Shown piece by piece: positions 26,180 to 35,175 of a stretch of DNA of 64,000 nucleotides. The notes under the pieces were generated by a model. The model did not search any database, was not told where the DNA came from, and saw nothing but the letters and a program-made list of their open reading frames with translations. Location of the stretch: NCBI GenBank assembly GCA_963724805.1, contig CAVRWA010000011.1, positions 620,001 through 684,000 of the forward strand, in the 5' to 3' direction. How positions within the stretch are numbered: position 1 is the first letter of the stretch; each line of letters begins with the position of its first letter. The translations under genes and the position numbers were made by a program. Origin of the DNA: CAVQZA01 sp963724805 (GTDB taxonomy: Bacteria; Actinomycetota; Thermoleophilia; Gaiellales; Gaiellaceae).

Positions 26180-27961
26180 TCACGTGCGGACGAGCCGCTT
26201 GCCGAAGGTCGGCTCGGCCTGGACGATCGGCGGGAACTGCCAGGTGCCGATCAGGGGCACGGCCGTGTCGCGGTTGACCTTCACGTCGATCACGTAGGGC
26301 CGCCCGGACTTCAGGGCGGTGTCGAACGCATCACCGAGGTCTCCGGGCTGGTCGACGGAGATCCCACCGGCGCCCATGGCCTCGGCCATCGCGGCGAAGT
26401 CCGGGTTCCAGAGCTCGCCGGTCGAGTGCTTCATGAAGCTCGTCCCGATTTCGCGGCTGTCCATGTAGAAGCGCTGGAGGTCGCGGATCACGCCGATCGT
26501 GTAGTTGTTGAGGATCACCCACACCGCGGGAATGTCGTGCTCGACCGCGGTTGCCACCGCGCCCGGGAACATCATGAAACTGCCGTCGCTCGTGATGCAG
26601 ATCGCCGGCCGCTCGGGCCGTGCGAGCTTCAGGCCCAGCACGCCGCACGTGCCGAAGCCCATCCCCGCGAAGCCGCCGGGAGTGAACACCGAGCGAGGCT
26701 CGTAGGCATCCCAGTACTGCTCCGCCCACGTCTGGTGGTTGCCCGTGTCGGTGATGAGGAGCGTGTCGTCCGGGGCGGCCTTCCGGAGCTCCCCGATCAC
26801 GCGGCGCGGGTCGATCGGCATCGCGTCCGACGCTAGCTCGGGCTTGATGAAGTTGTCCCACTCCATCTTCCAGCCGTCGATGTCGTCGTCCCACCGGGAC
26901 CGCTCCCGGCGCCCGTCCTGGCGCTCGGCCAGCTCGAGCAGCTGCTTCAACACCTCGCGTGCGTCTCCGACGATCCCGAGCTCGGTCGGGTAGTTGCGGC
27001 CGATCTCCTGCGGGTCGAGGTCGACGTGGATCAGCTTGGTCGGCGGGATGTTGTAGGTGTAGCCGGGCACCCACGAGCTGCAGTGGATGTCGGAGAAGCG
27101 CGCCCCGAAGGCGAGGATCAGGTCGCAGTTCCTCGCCGCCTCGGTCGCCGGGTACTCGCCCCAACAGCCTGCGATCCCGAGATGGAGCGGGTGCCGGGCC
27201 GAGAGCGCGCCCTTCCCCATGAAGGTCGTGTAGACGGGGACGTTGACGCGCTCCGCGAATGCCTGGAGCTGTTCCGTCGCGTCGGAGCAGATCACGCCTC
27301 CGCCCGCGAGGATCAGCGGGCGTTTCGCCTTCAGCAGCAGGTCGAGCGCCCTCGCCACCGCCTCCGGCGAGCCGGGCGTCCGCCAGTTCAGGCTGCGCGA
27401 ATGCTCCTCCGGCTCCGGGACCTCGACGTCGGCGGTCCGGATCCAGAGGTCGTACGGCACGTCGATGTGCACGGGGCCCGGCCTGCCGGTGCGCGCGAGC
27501 TTGAACGCCTTCGGCAGGAACTTCCCCAGATCCTCGACGCTCTGCGCCTGGAAGCTCCGCTTCGTGATCACCTTCGCCAGACTCGGGAAGTCGGCCTGGT
27601 AATGACGGTATTCCTCCTGGAGCGCGCCGGAGTCGTACTGCGTCGTGGCCACCTGCCCGGTGATCGCAATGAACGCAGACGAGTCGTAGAAGGCGTTCCC
27701 CATCGCGACGGTCAGCAGCATCGGCCCGGGGCCGGTCGACGTGTAGACGGGGATCACCTGGCCGCTCGCGCGGAAGTACGCGTCGGCCATGTAGCCGGCC
27801 GCGGACTCGATCCGCGGGAAGATGATCTTGAGCTCGTCCGTGTGGTTGTAGACGCCGTCGAGCAGGCCGACGGCCCCGTGGCCGGCGTAGCCGAACAGGT
27901 ACGGGACCTTCTCCTTGATCAGGTACTCGACGACGAGGTCGCAGCCGCGCATCTCAGCCAT
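26180..27961 (-). CDS. ThDP-dependent enzyme, acetolactate synthase-like
   Basis: 593 residues with the three domains of the acetohydroxyacid synthase superfamily: an N-terminal PYR domain with the catalytic Glu in FPRIESAAGYMADAY, a central FAD/DHS-like domain (ILAGGGVICS), and a C-terminal PP domain with the GDG-like diphosphate motif SDGSFMMFPGAVATAVEHDIPAVWVILNN compressed by the family pattern. Start ATG 27961 after AGGAG. No small regulatory subunit (ilvN/ilvH) is adjacent, and it heads an operon with chelatase-like genes. True acetolactate synthase, sulfoacetaldehyde acetyltransferase and glyoxylate carboligase are all possible. Confidence 0.8.
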   Translation of the reverse strand: MAEMRGCDLVVEYLIKEKVPYLFGYAGHGAVGLLDGVYNHTDELKIIFPRIESAAGYMADAYFRASGQVIPVYTSTGPGPMLLTVAMGNAFYDSSAFIAITGQVATTQYDSGALQEEYRHYQADFPSLAKVITKRSFQAQSVEDLGKFLPKAFKLARTGRPGPVHIDVPYDLWIRTADVEVPEPEEHSRSLNWRTPGSPEAVARALDLLLKAKRPLILAGGGVICSDATEQLQAFAERVNVPVYTTFMGKGALSARHPLHLGIAGCWGEYPATEAARNCDLILAFGARFSDIHCSSWVPGYTYNIPPTKLIHVDLDPQEIGRNYPTELGIVGDAREVLKQLLELAERQDGRRERSRWDDDIDGWKMEWDNFIKPELASDAMPIDPRRVIGELRKAAPDDTLLITDTGNHQTWAEQYWDAYEPRSVFTPGGFAGMGFGTCGVLGLKLARPERPAICITSDGSFMMFPGAVATAVEHDIPAVWVILNNYTIGVIRDLQRFYMDSREIGTSFMKHSTGELWNPDFAAMAEAMGAGGISVDQPGDLGDAFDTALKSGRPYVIDVKVNRDTAVPLIGTWQFPPIVQAEPTFGKRLVRT

Positions 27962-28053
27962 CTCGTCACTCCTTACGTCGTCGTGCCGTGCGGCCGAGTA
28001 TACGACGATCGCGTGCGCGGGCGAGCAGAACTCCTGCAAATCAGCCGTTTTAG

Positions 28054-28128
28054 TCGGGGCGCCGAGATTTGAACTCGGGACCTCTAGTCCCCCAGACTAG
28101 CGCGCTAACCAGGCTGCGCCACGCCCCG
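28054..28128 (-). tRNA. tRNA-Pro (GGG)
   Basis: On the minus strand a 75-nt cloverleaf: acceptor CGGGGCG with CGCCCCG and discriminator A, anticodon stem CTAGT/ACTAG with loop CTGGGGG (anticodon GGG), T arm with GTTCAAATC. The 3' CCA is not encoded. It lies about 1.1 kb from proS, the gene for its own synthetase. Confidence 0.95.
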
Positions 28129-28145
28129 CGACGGGGCACACCGTA

Positions 28146-28950
28146 TCAGCCGAGTTTCTTCGTCGACGGCACGCACAGCGACTGGCGGAGGTAGACAGTC
28201 GCGTTGGCGACGCCGAACCGATTGTGGATCACCACCGGTGTCTTCTTCACCGTCGGTCCGAGCTTGATCCCGTAGCAGACCAGGTGCGTCCTGGCGTTGA
28301 TCAGCGCCGAGCCGTTGATCTGCGCCGGCGCGCAGAGGCTGAGCGGCTGGAGCGCCGAGCCCCCCACCTTGCCGAACTGGTCGAGCACCGAGACGGGGTG
28401 GGTCGGGATCTGACTCCGACTTGACGGCATAGCAGACGTAGTCGTCGAGCCCCTTCACCAGCGGCGGGACCGTGGTGGACACGACCGACTTCCCCGCGGG
28501 CACGCACAGGTGCGTGCGTTCGACGACGGTCATCTTCCCCGAACTCTGGAACTGATTCGTGACGAGGACCGTCCGCGGCTTGAAGGCCTCCGACTTGATC
28601 GGATAGCACGTGAGGTGCGCACGGGCGTTCGTGACCACGCTGCCGCTCTTGCTCGCCGGCGCACAGAGGACCTGGAGTTGGGCGACGGCCGCCTTCGTGC
28701 GGCCGAACTGATCCGACAACACGAGGCTGACAGGCTTCCAGGCCGTACCCGGGTCGACGCGGTAGCACTGGAAGTGGTTCACCGTCGCGAGCTGCCCCGC
28801 GGGTGCGACGCCGGCTGCCGCCAACGCGGCGAACACGACGACGAGACGGCGAAGAGAAGACGTCCCATGTGCGGCATTTCCACCAACTCCCCCAGGTCGA
28901 AATTGCCGCAGGACTCCGGCCAGTATTCCACCGGACCCCGATTCTCTCAA
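28146..28950 (-). pseudogene. Secreted protein of repeated Cys modules, frameshifted
   Basis: At least three tandem modules share the pattern CY-x2-K ... DQF/NQF/NRF ... LCVPA or LCAPA (first module HFQCYRV, then CYPIKSE, CYAVKS, CYGIKL). A hydrophobic N-terminal stretch (LVVVFAALAAAGVAPAG) suggests export. The frame breaks near 28415: after CYAVKS one extra base moves the reading frame, and the rest (PVSVLDQFGKVGG onward) continues in another phase to the stop at 28146. The start is uncertain. The shift may be a sequence error or a real mutation. Function unknown. Confidence 0.7.
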
Positions 28951-28956
28951 CCCGAG

Positions 28957-29256
28957 TTATTCGCCGAGGCGCTTGTAGAGCCGGTCGATCAGCTCGGGCA
29001 TCGCCTCGAGCTTCTCGGTGATCACGCGGAGGCGGTACTCGCGAAAATGCTCCGGCTCGACGCCGAGCTGGCCCGCCAGCGTCTCGATCACGTCGTTCGA
29101 GGGGACGGGCCGGTTCCCGTGCACCAGGTGGTTCAGATACCCCGCGGAGAGCTTCGTCTTCTCGGAGAGACCGCGGTAGGTGACTCCGGTCTCCAGCATC
29201 AGCCGCTCGACCGTCGGGCCGAACGCCTCCTCGCTGAAACGGCGCTTGCGAGCCAC
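28957..29256 (-). CDS. XRE-type helix-turn-helix protein
   Basis: 99 residues. A helix-turn-helix of the Cro/CI type (VTYRGLSEKTKLSAGYLNHLVHGNRPVP) is followed by a helical tail. The GTG start overlaps the TAG stop of proS by one base, so the gene is probably co-translated with the synthetase. It may regulate its own locus; no operator is evident. Confidence 0.82.
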   Translation of the reverse strand: MARKRRFSEEAFGPTVERLMLETGVTYRGLSEKTKLSAGYLNHLVHGNRPVPSNDVIETLAGQLGVEPEHFREYRLRVITEKLEAMPELIDRLYKRLGE

Positions 29257-30905
29257 TACAGGGCCTCCACGGCCACGCGACGCTCTTCCCCGGTCGAACG
29301 GTCGCGGACGTCCACGGCGCCGTCCTCGATGCTCTTCTTGCCCGCGGTGACCCTGATCGGGATCCCGATCAGGTCGGCGTCGGCGAACTTCTCGCCTGCC
29401 CGCTGGTCGCGGTCGTCGAGGAGGACGTCGTGCCCTGACGCCTCGAGCGCCGTCGCGGCGCGCTCGGCGATCTCCTCGGCTCCCGCGAGTGCGACCACGT
29501 GCACATCGTACGGCGCGAGCTCGACCGGCCAGAGGATCCCGTGCTCGTCGTTGTGCTGCTCGACCGCGGCGGCCATCACGCGGCCGGGGCCGATCCCGTA
29601 GCTGCCGCCGAGCAGCGGCTTCTCGGTCCCGTCCTCGTCGAGGAAGGTCGCGCCGAGCGGCTCCGAGTAGAAGCTGCCGAAGTTGAAGATGTGGCCGACC
29701 TCGATCGCGATCTGGAACCGCAGCCGCCCGCCGCAGTTCGGGCAGGTGTCGCCCTCACGCGGCTCACGGAGGTCGGCGAACCGGGGCTCGTAGTCGCGCC
29801 CGGCCTCGACTCCGAGCAGATGCCAGCCGTCGCGGTTCGCGCCGGCGACGTACTGGCCTTCGCGCAGGGTCTCGTCGGCCACGATCTCGCCGGAGAAGCC
29901 GATCGGCCCGAGCGAGCCGCCGCCGGCGCCGAACGCCTGGTTGATCTCCTCGTCGGTGGCGGGCCGCGAGCCGCCGTGGAGCGCGTCGAACAGCTTGGAC
30001 TCGCTGAGCCGGTCGTCGCCCCTGACGAGCGCGAGCACGAGAGACCCATCGTCGCGGACGACGGGCATCGCCTTCGACGTCGCGCTCGCGTCGATCGAGA
30101 GGAACTCGGCGAGCGCCTCGATCGTGGTCGCGCCGGGAGTCTCGATCTCCTGCGGCTTGTCGAGCGGCGCCGGCAGCACCGCGGCGGACGGCACTGCCTT
30201 GGCGATCTCGAGATCGGCCGCGAAGTCGCCGTTCTCGCAGGTGACGAGGGTGTTCTCGCCCGACCCGGACGGCGCGAGGAAGTCCACGCTGAACTTGCCG
30301 CCCATGATCCCGCTCTCCGCCTGGACGTCGACCGCCTCGACCCCGCAGCGCTCGAAGATCTTCTTGTAGGCCGCGCGGTTGCTCTCGAAGCTGACCCGGA
30401 CGCCGTCCTCGTCGCGGTCGAACGAGTAGCCGTCCTTCATCACGAACTCGCGCACCCGCAGGAGCCCGCCGCGCGGGCGGGGCTCGTCCCGGTCCTTCGT
30501 CTGGAAGTGGTACCAGAGCTGCGGCAGCTCCTTGTACGACTGGATCTCCCTCGCGTGGAACGTCACCGTCTCCTCGTGCGTGAGCGGGAGGACGTAGTGG
30601 CGGTCGGTCCGGTCTCTCACGTGGAAGATCTCGGGGATCCCGATCCGGCCGGTCGCCTCCCACAGCTCGGCGGGCGTGAGCACCGGCATCTGCATCTCCT
30701 GCCCGCCGATCGCGTCCATCTCCTCACGGATGACCTGGACGATCTTCGCGTGGACGCGCCAGCCCAGCGGCATGTACGTCCACAGCCCGGCCGAGACCTG
30801 GCGGATGAAGCCGCCCCGCACGAGCAGCTTGTGGCTGACCGCCTCCGCGTCGGCGGGCGCGTCGCGCAGGGTCGGCAAGAAGAGTTGTGACGCTCGGGCG
30901 ATCAT
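29256..30905 (-). CDS. proS: Prolyl-tRNA synthetase
   Basis: 549 residues, the bacterial type with an editing insertion. Class II motif 1 lies around LPLGWRVHAKI; motif 2 is in VREFVMKDGYSF; motif 3 is GGSYGIGPGRVMAA. The editing (INS) domain lies at about 220-390 with VVRDDGSLVLALVRGDDRLSE. It charges tRNA-Pro in the cytosol, and a tRNA-Pro gene lies downstream. It sits 19 bp after ispG. Confidence 0.97.
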   Translation of the reverse strand: MIARASQLFLPTLRDAPADAEAVSHKLLVRGGFIRQVSAGLWTYMPLGWRVHAKIVQVIREEMDAIGGQEMQMPVLTPAELWEATGRIGIPEIFHVRDRTDRHYVLPLTHEETVTFHAREIQSYKELPQLWYHFQTKDRDEPRPRGGLLRVREFVMKDGYSFDRDEDGVRVSFESNRAAYKKIFERCGVEAVDVQAESGIMGGKFSVDFLAPSGSGENTLVTCENGDFAADLEIAKAVPSAAVLPAPLDKPQEIETPGATTIEALAEFLSIDASATSKAMPVVRDDGSLVLALVRGDDRLSESKLFDALHGGSRPATDEEINQAFGAGGGSLGPIGFSGEIVADETLREGQYVAGANRDGWHLLGVEAGRDYEPRFADLREPREGDTCPNCGGRLRFQIAIEVGHIFNFGSFYSEPLGATFLDEDGTEKPLLGGSYGIGPGRVMAAAVEQHNDEHGILWPVELAPYDVHVVALAGAEEIAERAATALEASGHDVLLDDRDQRAGEKFADADLIGIPIRVTAGKKSIEDGAVDVRDRSTGEERRVAVEAL

Positions 30906-30924
30906 CGTTGTCCCGAGAGACTAT

Positions 30925-32058
30925 TTATTCGAGCGGGATCAGCGAGGCTTCGGCCATCGCCAGCGCCGCAGGCTTCGCCATCTTCAGCCGCTTGGGCCGC
31001 TTCATCCCGCCCTCGATCCAGCGGTCGACCTCGAAGAAGAGCTCGTCGATCAGGATGTCGGAGGAGACCTTCTTCAGGACGCGACCGTGCGCGTAGATGA
31101 AGCCGACGTCTCTGCCGCCCGCGATCCCGAAGTCGGCGTCGCCCGCCTCGCCTGGGCCGTTCACGGCGCACCCCATTACCGCGACCTCGAAGTGCTGCGG
31201 GTACGACTTGAGCCGCTCCTCCACCACGACCGCGAGGTTCTCGACGCCGACGTTGTCGCGGCCGCACGAGGGGCAGGCGATCATGATCGGGCCGCGCTCC
31301 CTGAGGCCGAGCGCCTTGAGGATCTCGAAGCCGGTCTCGATCTCCCTGACCGGGTCGGCGGTCAGCGAGACACGGATTGTGTCGCCGATCCCGTCCACGA
31401 GCAGCGCGCCCATCCCGACGGCGCTCTTGATCGAGCCCGAGAACGGCGTCCCCGCCTCGGTCACGCCGAGGTGGAGCGGGTAGTCGACCTTGTCCGAGAG
31501 CATCCGGTAGGCCCGGATCATCGTCGGCACCGAGGTCGACTTGACCGAGATCTTGAAGTCGTGGAACTCGAGCCTCTCGAGCAGCTCGACCTCCTCGAGC
31601 GCGGCTGCGACGAGCGCCTCGGCCTGGTCGGACTGGGCCAGCTCGTGCAGGTGCTTCGGGAGCGAGCCGGAGTTGGCCCCGATCCGCATCGGGATCCCCG
31701 CCTTGCGCGCCGCCTCCACCACCATCGCGACCTTGTCCGGGCCGCCGATGTTGCCGGGATTGATGCGCACCGCCGCGACGCCCGAGTCGATCGCCTTCAG
31801 CGCGAGCGAGGCGTTGAAGTGGATGTCCGCGATCACCGGAATCGGCGAGAGCCGCACGATCTTGCGCAGCGCCTCCGCGTCCTCGGTCTTCGGCACGGCG
31901 CAGCGGACGATCTCGCAGCCGGCCGACGCGAGCGCGGCGATCTGCGCCGTCGTCGCCTCGACGTCGTGCGTCTTCGTCAGCGTCATCGACTGCACGACGA
32001 CCGGCGCGCCGCCGCCGATCCTGACGTTGCCCACCGTGATCTGGCGCGTGCTCCCCAT
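30925..32058 (-). CDS. ispG: 4-hydroxy-3-methylbut-2-enyl diphosphate synthase
   Basis: 377 residues of the 4Fe-4S enzyme that performs the sixth step of the MEP isoprenoid pathway. The N-terminus VGNVRIGGGAPVVVQSMT is typical. The cluster ligands are in MIACPSCGRDN and VMGCAVNGPGEA, and the reductive half ends normally. It clusters with dxr and uppS, joining isoprenoid supply to undecaprenol synthesis. Confidence 0.97.
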   Translation of the reverse strand: MGSTRQITVGNVRIGGGAPVVVQSMTLTKTHDVEATTAQIAALASAGCEIVRCAVPKTEDAEALRKIVRLSPIPVIADIHFNASLALKAIDSGVAAVRINPGNIGGPDKVAMVVEAARKAGIPMRIGANSGSLPKHLHELAQSDQAEALVAAALEEVELLERLEFHDFKISVKSTSVPTMIRAYRMLSDKVDYPLHLGVTEAGTPFSGSIKSAVGMGALLVDGIGDTIRVSLTADPVREIETGFEILKALGLRERGPIMIACPSCGRDNVGVENLAVVVEERLKSYPQHFEVAVMGCAVNGPGEAGDADFGIAGGRDVGFIYAHGRVLKKVSSDILIDELFFEVDRWIEGGMKRPKRLKMAKPAALAMAEASLIPLE

Positions 32059-32088
32059 CAGGGGTGAATCCTAGATGGCATCAGCCAT

Positions 32089-33303
32089 CTAACCGCCGCC
32101 GATCCTGCCGAGGTCGTTGGAGAGACCGATGAAGAACAGCATCAGCACGAGCGCGATCCCCACTACCGAGACCCGCTCGTAGACCTCGCGGGCGAGCGGG
32201 CGGCCGCGGATCCCCTCCACGATCGAGAACGCGATGTGGCCCCCGTCGAGCGGAAGCAGCGGCAGGAGGTTGAGCAGCGCGAGCGAGAGGCTGATCAGGC
32301 CGAGCACCCAGAGGAAGTTCATCGCGCCCTGGCTGAGCGCCGTGGACGAGCCCTGGACGATTCCCACCGCGCTCGAGATGTCCTTGCGGCCCTGCTTGTG
32401 CACGAGGTTGGTGAGCGAGGTGACGATCTGCTTCGACACGTTCCCGGTGAGCGTCACCGAAGCCCAGATCGACTCCGGCGGCGACAGGCCCCTGCCGCTC
32501 AGGACGAAGCCGAGCCGGTACGCGCCCTCGATCTTCTGGGGCCGCACGGGCCCGATCTGGAGCGTGTCCGCGCCGCGCCGCACGGTCAGCACGAGCGGGT
32601 GGCCGTTCGAGTTGCTGATCCGGCTCGGGATCTCCGACGCGCTCACGGGCCGGCCGTCGATCGCGACGATCCGGTCGCCCGGCCTGAGCCCGGCCGTGAC
32701 CGCGGGCTTCCCCGGGAGCACGTCGTGGACGGTCGTCGTCGCCTTGCCGCCGCCGAACATGAACAGGAACGAGAAGACGATCACCGCGAAGACGATGTTC
32801 GCGGCAGGCCCGGCGAGGATCACGACGATCCGCTTCCAGGTCGATGCGCGCCAGTAGGCGTCGTCGGCGAGCCCATCTTGCAGGTCCGAGAGGCCTCGCT
32901 CGGCGGCCTTGGCGGCCTGCGGCGAGAGGTTCGCCTCGGCGGTCGCGCGCTCGAGCTCGGGAAGGGCCGCCCTCGCCTGCTCGAGGTCGAAGACGATCAG
33001 CTCGCGCTTGACGCGCTCGAGCGGCGCGAGCAGGCCGGTGTCCTCGGCGAGCGCACGCGAGAAGGAGAGATCCAGGTCGGGCGCCGCCGGCCTGTGCATC
33101 CCCGGGATCTTCACGTAGCCGCCGAGCGGGATCGCGCCGATCCCGTACTCGGTTCCCTTCCGCGTCACCTTGAACACCGCGGGCGGGAAGCCGATGTAGA
33201 AGCGGCGCGGGTTCATCCCCACCAGCCGGGCCGTGGTGAAATGGCCGAGCTCGTGGACGAGGACGAGCAGCGCGAGGCCGAGGATCGCGATCGCCATGTT
33301 CAT
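32089..33303 (-). CDS. rseP: Site-2 zinc metalloprotease (RseP-like)
   Basis: 404 residues. Zinc motif HELGH (about 18-22) in the first membrane helix, a central PDZ domain (VHDVLPGKPAVTAGLRPGDRIVAIDGRPV), and the second zinc ligand motif in NLLPLLPLDGGH near the C-terminus. It cleaves membrane-anchored anti-sigma factors or signal peptides within the bilayer. An insertion of about 70 residues between the first motif and helix 2 looks helical (LEQARAALPELERATAEA). The ATG at 33303 overlaps the dxr stop (ATGA). Confidence 0.95.
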   Translation of the reverse strand: MNMAIAILGLALLVLVHELGHFTTARLVGMNPRRFYIGFPPAVFKVTRKGTEYGIGAIPLGGYVKIPGMHRPAAPDLDLSFSRALAEDTGLLAPLERVKRELIVFDLEQARAALPELERATAEANLSPQAAKAAERGLSDLQDGLADDAYWRASTWKRIVVILAGPAANIVFAVIVFSFLFMFGGGKATTTVHDVLPGKPAVTAGLRPGDRIVAIDGRPVSASEIPSRISNSNGHPLVLTVRRGADTLQIGPVRPQKIEGAYRLGFVLSGRGLSPPESIWASVTLTGNVSKQIVTSLTNLVHKQGRKDISSAVGIVQGSSTALSQGAMNFLWVLGLISLSLALLNLLPLLPLDGGHIAFSIVEGIRGRPLAREVYERVSVVGIALVLMLFFIGLSNDLGRIGGG

Positions 33304-34352
33304 GCGACGGGCTCCAAGAGGCGGCGGGCCTGCGCGTCCGCCTCGATCAGGTCGTCGAGGTCGCGCGCAGGCGCCCCGTCCACGGCGGCGAGCACGTCGG
33401 CGACCGCGTCCGCGATGCCGAGGAACGGCAGCCGCCCGTCGAGGAACGCGGCCACGGCCACCTCGTTGGCGGCGTTGAAGGCGCACGGATAGGTTCCGCC
33501 GCGCTCCCCCGCCCCGCGCGCGAGGGAGAGGAGCGGGAACGTCTCGAGGTCAGGGGCCGAGAACTCGAGCGTCAGGCCCGCCGCGAGGTCGAGCGACGGC
33601 ACCGGGGTCGCTGCCCGTTCCGGATAGGTGAGCGCGTAGGAGATCGGCACGCGCATGTCCGGGTAGCCCAGGTGTGCGAGCGCGGCGCCGTCGCGGAAGC
33701 GCACGAGCCCGTGGACGACCGAGGTCGGGTGGATCACGACCTCGATCCGGTCGTACGGAAGGCCGAACAGGAAGTGCGCTTCGATCAGCTCGAGCCCCTT
33801 GTTGGCGAGAGTTGCGGAGTCCACTGTGATCTTCGGGCCCATGCTCCAGGTCGGATGTGCGAGCGCCTCCGCCGGGGTCACGTCCTCGAGCTCCGCGCGC
33901 GTCTTGCCGCGGAACGGACCGCCGGAAGCGGTGAGGACGAGCGAGTCGACGCAATCGGGCGCGTGCCCTTCGAGGCACTGGTGGAGCGCGGAGTGCTCGC
34001 TGTCGACCGGGAGCAGCGCGCCGCCTCCACGCCGCTGCGCGGCGAGCGCGAGGTCGCCGGCGGCGACGAGGCTCTCCTTGTTCGCGAGCGCGAGCGTGAC
34101 CCCGCGCTCGAGCGCCCAGAGCGTCGCGGGCAGCCCGGCAAAACCGACCACCGCGTTGAGGACGATGTCCGGCTCGGCGCGGTCGAGCAGCTCGGTGAGG
34201 TTGCCGCCGACCTGGGTCAGCGGCGCGAGCCCTGTCACGTCCTGCGACCCCGACGCGGCGGCCACGAGCTCGAGCTCCGGGTGGGCCTCCACGATCTCGA
34301 GCGCCTGGCGGCCGATCGAGCCGGTGGCCCCCAGCAGGGCGATTTTCCGCAT
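33300..34352 (-). CDS. dxr: 1-deoxy-D-xylulose 5-phosphate reductoisomerase
   Basis: 350 residues; second enzyme of the MEP pathway, NADPH-dependent. The Rossmann motif is LGATGSIGRQALEI; then ALANKESLV, the metal site VDSEHSALHQCL, and the SGGPFRG loop are all present. Slightly shorter than the E. coli enzyme. Coupled to the downstream protease. Confidence 0.97.
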   Translation of the reverse strand: MRKIALLGATGSIGRQALEIVEAHPELELVAAASGSQDVTGLAPLTQVGGNLTELLDRAEPDIVLNAVVGFAGLPATLWALERGVTLALANKESLVAAGDLALAAQRRGGGALLPVDSEHSALHQCLEGHAPDCVDSLVLTASGGPFRGKTRAELEDVTPAEALAHPTWSMGPKITVDSATLANKGLELIEAHFLFGLPYDRIEVVIHPTSVVHGLVRFRDGAALAHLGYPDMRVPISYALTYPERAATPVPSLDLAAGLTLEFSAPDLETFPLLSLARGAGERGGTYPCAFNAANEVAVAAFLDGRLPFLGIADAVADVLAAVDGAPARDLDDLIEADAQARRLLEPVA

Positions 34353-34362
34353 CTGAGTCAGT

Positions 34363-35175
34363 TTAGGCCGTGTCTAGGTCGTGAAGACGAGGATCAGGTA
34401 ATACCCGGCGGGGATCGCGAACAGGAGCGAGTCGATGCGGTCGAGCATGCCGCCGTGGCCGCCGAGGAGGCGCCCCGTGTCCTTGATCTGCATGTCGCGC
34501 TTGAGCGCCGACTCGAAGAGGTCGCCCGCGGCCGCCGCTAGGGCGACTACCGCCCCGAGGGCCAGGGCCTCGACGATCGAGAGGTACGTGTGCCGGTCCT
34601 GGTAGAGGGCGAAGAAGGCGACGAGCACCGCCGCCGCCGTCCCGAGCACGAACCCCTCCCACGTCTTCCCGGGCGAGAGCGCGGGCGCGAGCTTGTGCCG
34701 GCCGAAGATGCGGCCCGCCGAAGTACGCGACGGTGTCCGCCGCGAACACGCTGAGCAGGACGGTGAACGTCGCGAGTCGCGCGTTCTCGGGCAGGGCCCG
34801 CATGAGCACCGCGTACGAGAGGCCGAGCCCGATCCAGGCCGCGCCGAGCACGGTGGCGCCGATCGCCACGGTTGCGGGGGCGCGCGTCTCCGAGATCCCG
34901 TTCAGGAGCAGGGCGAAGAGCAGCGTCGCCATGAAGCCGGCGAGCATCCAGACCTGTCCGCCGAGCTGGGCCCCCAGCAGCGCCAGCGCCGCGCCTGCAT
35001 AGCCGGCGAGCGCGAGCGGACGCAGCGACCGCGTCATCTGCCAGAACTCGTGCTGGGCCAGCACGGCCGCGACCCCCACCAGCCCGACGAGCCACCAGCC
35101 GCCGAGCCAGACGAGGCCGAGCACGACCGGCAGGCCGACGAGCGCAACGGCGAGACGCGACCAGAAGGAGGTCAT
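34363..35175 (-). pseudogene. cdsA: Phosphatidate cytidylyltransferase, frameshifted as given
   Basis: Makes CDP-diacylglycerol from phosphatidic acid and CTP in the membrane. The first 155 residues are a normal multi-helix CdsA N-terminus ending VFAADTVAYFGG. The frame then breaks at 34711-34720 (GCGGGCC in the sense strand has one C too many). In the next frame the protein continues with the expected RIFGRHKLAP and LSPGKTWEGF, then the diagnostic RDMQIKDTGRLLGGHGGMLDRIDS and ends at 34374. CdsA is normally essential, so a sequence error is more likely than a dead gene. Lies between uppS and dxr, the usual place. Confidence 0.88.

Noticed and set aside
28105..28145. Anti-terminator or T-box at tRNA-Pro/proS
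   Set aside because: No specifier loop or T-box core sequence is visible, and the tRNA itself is complete.
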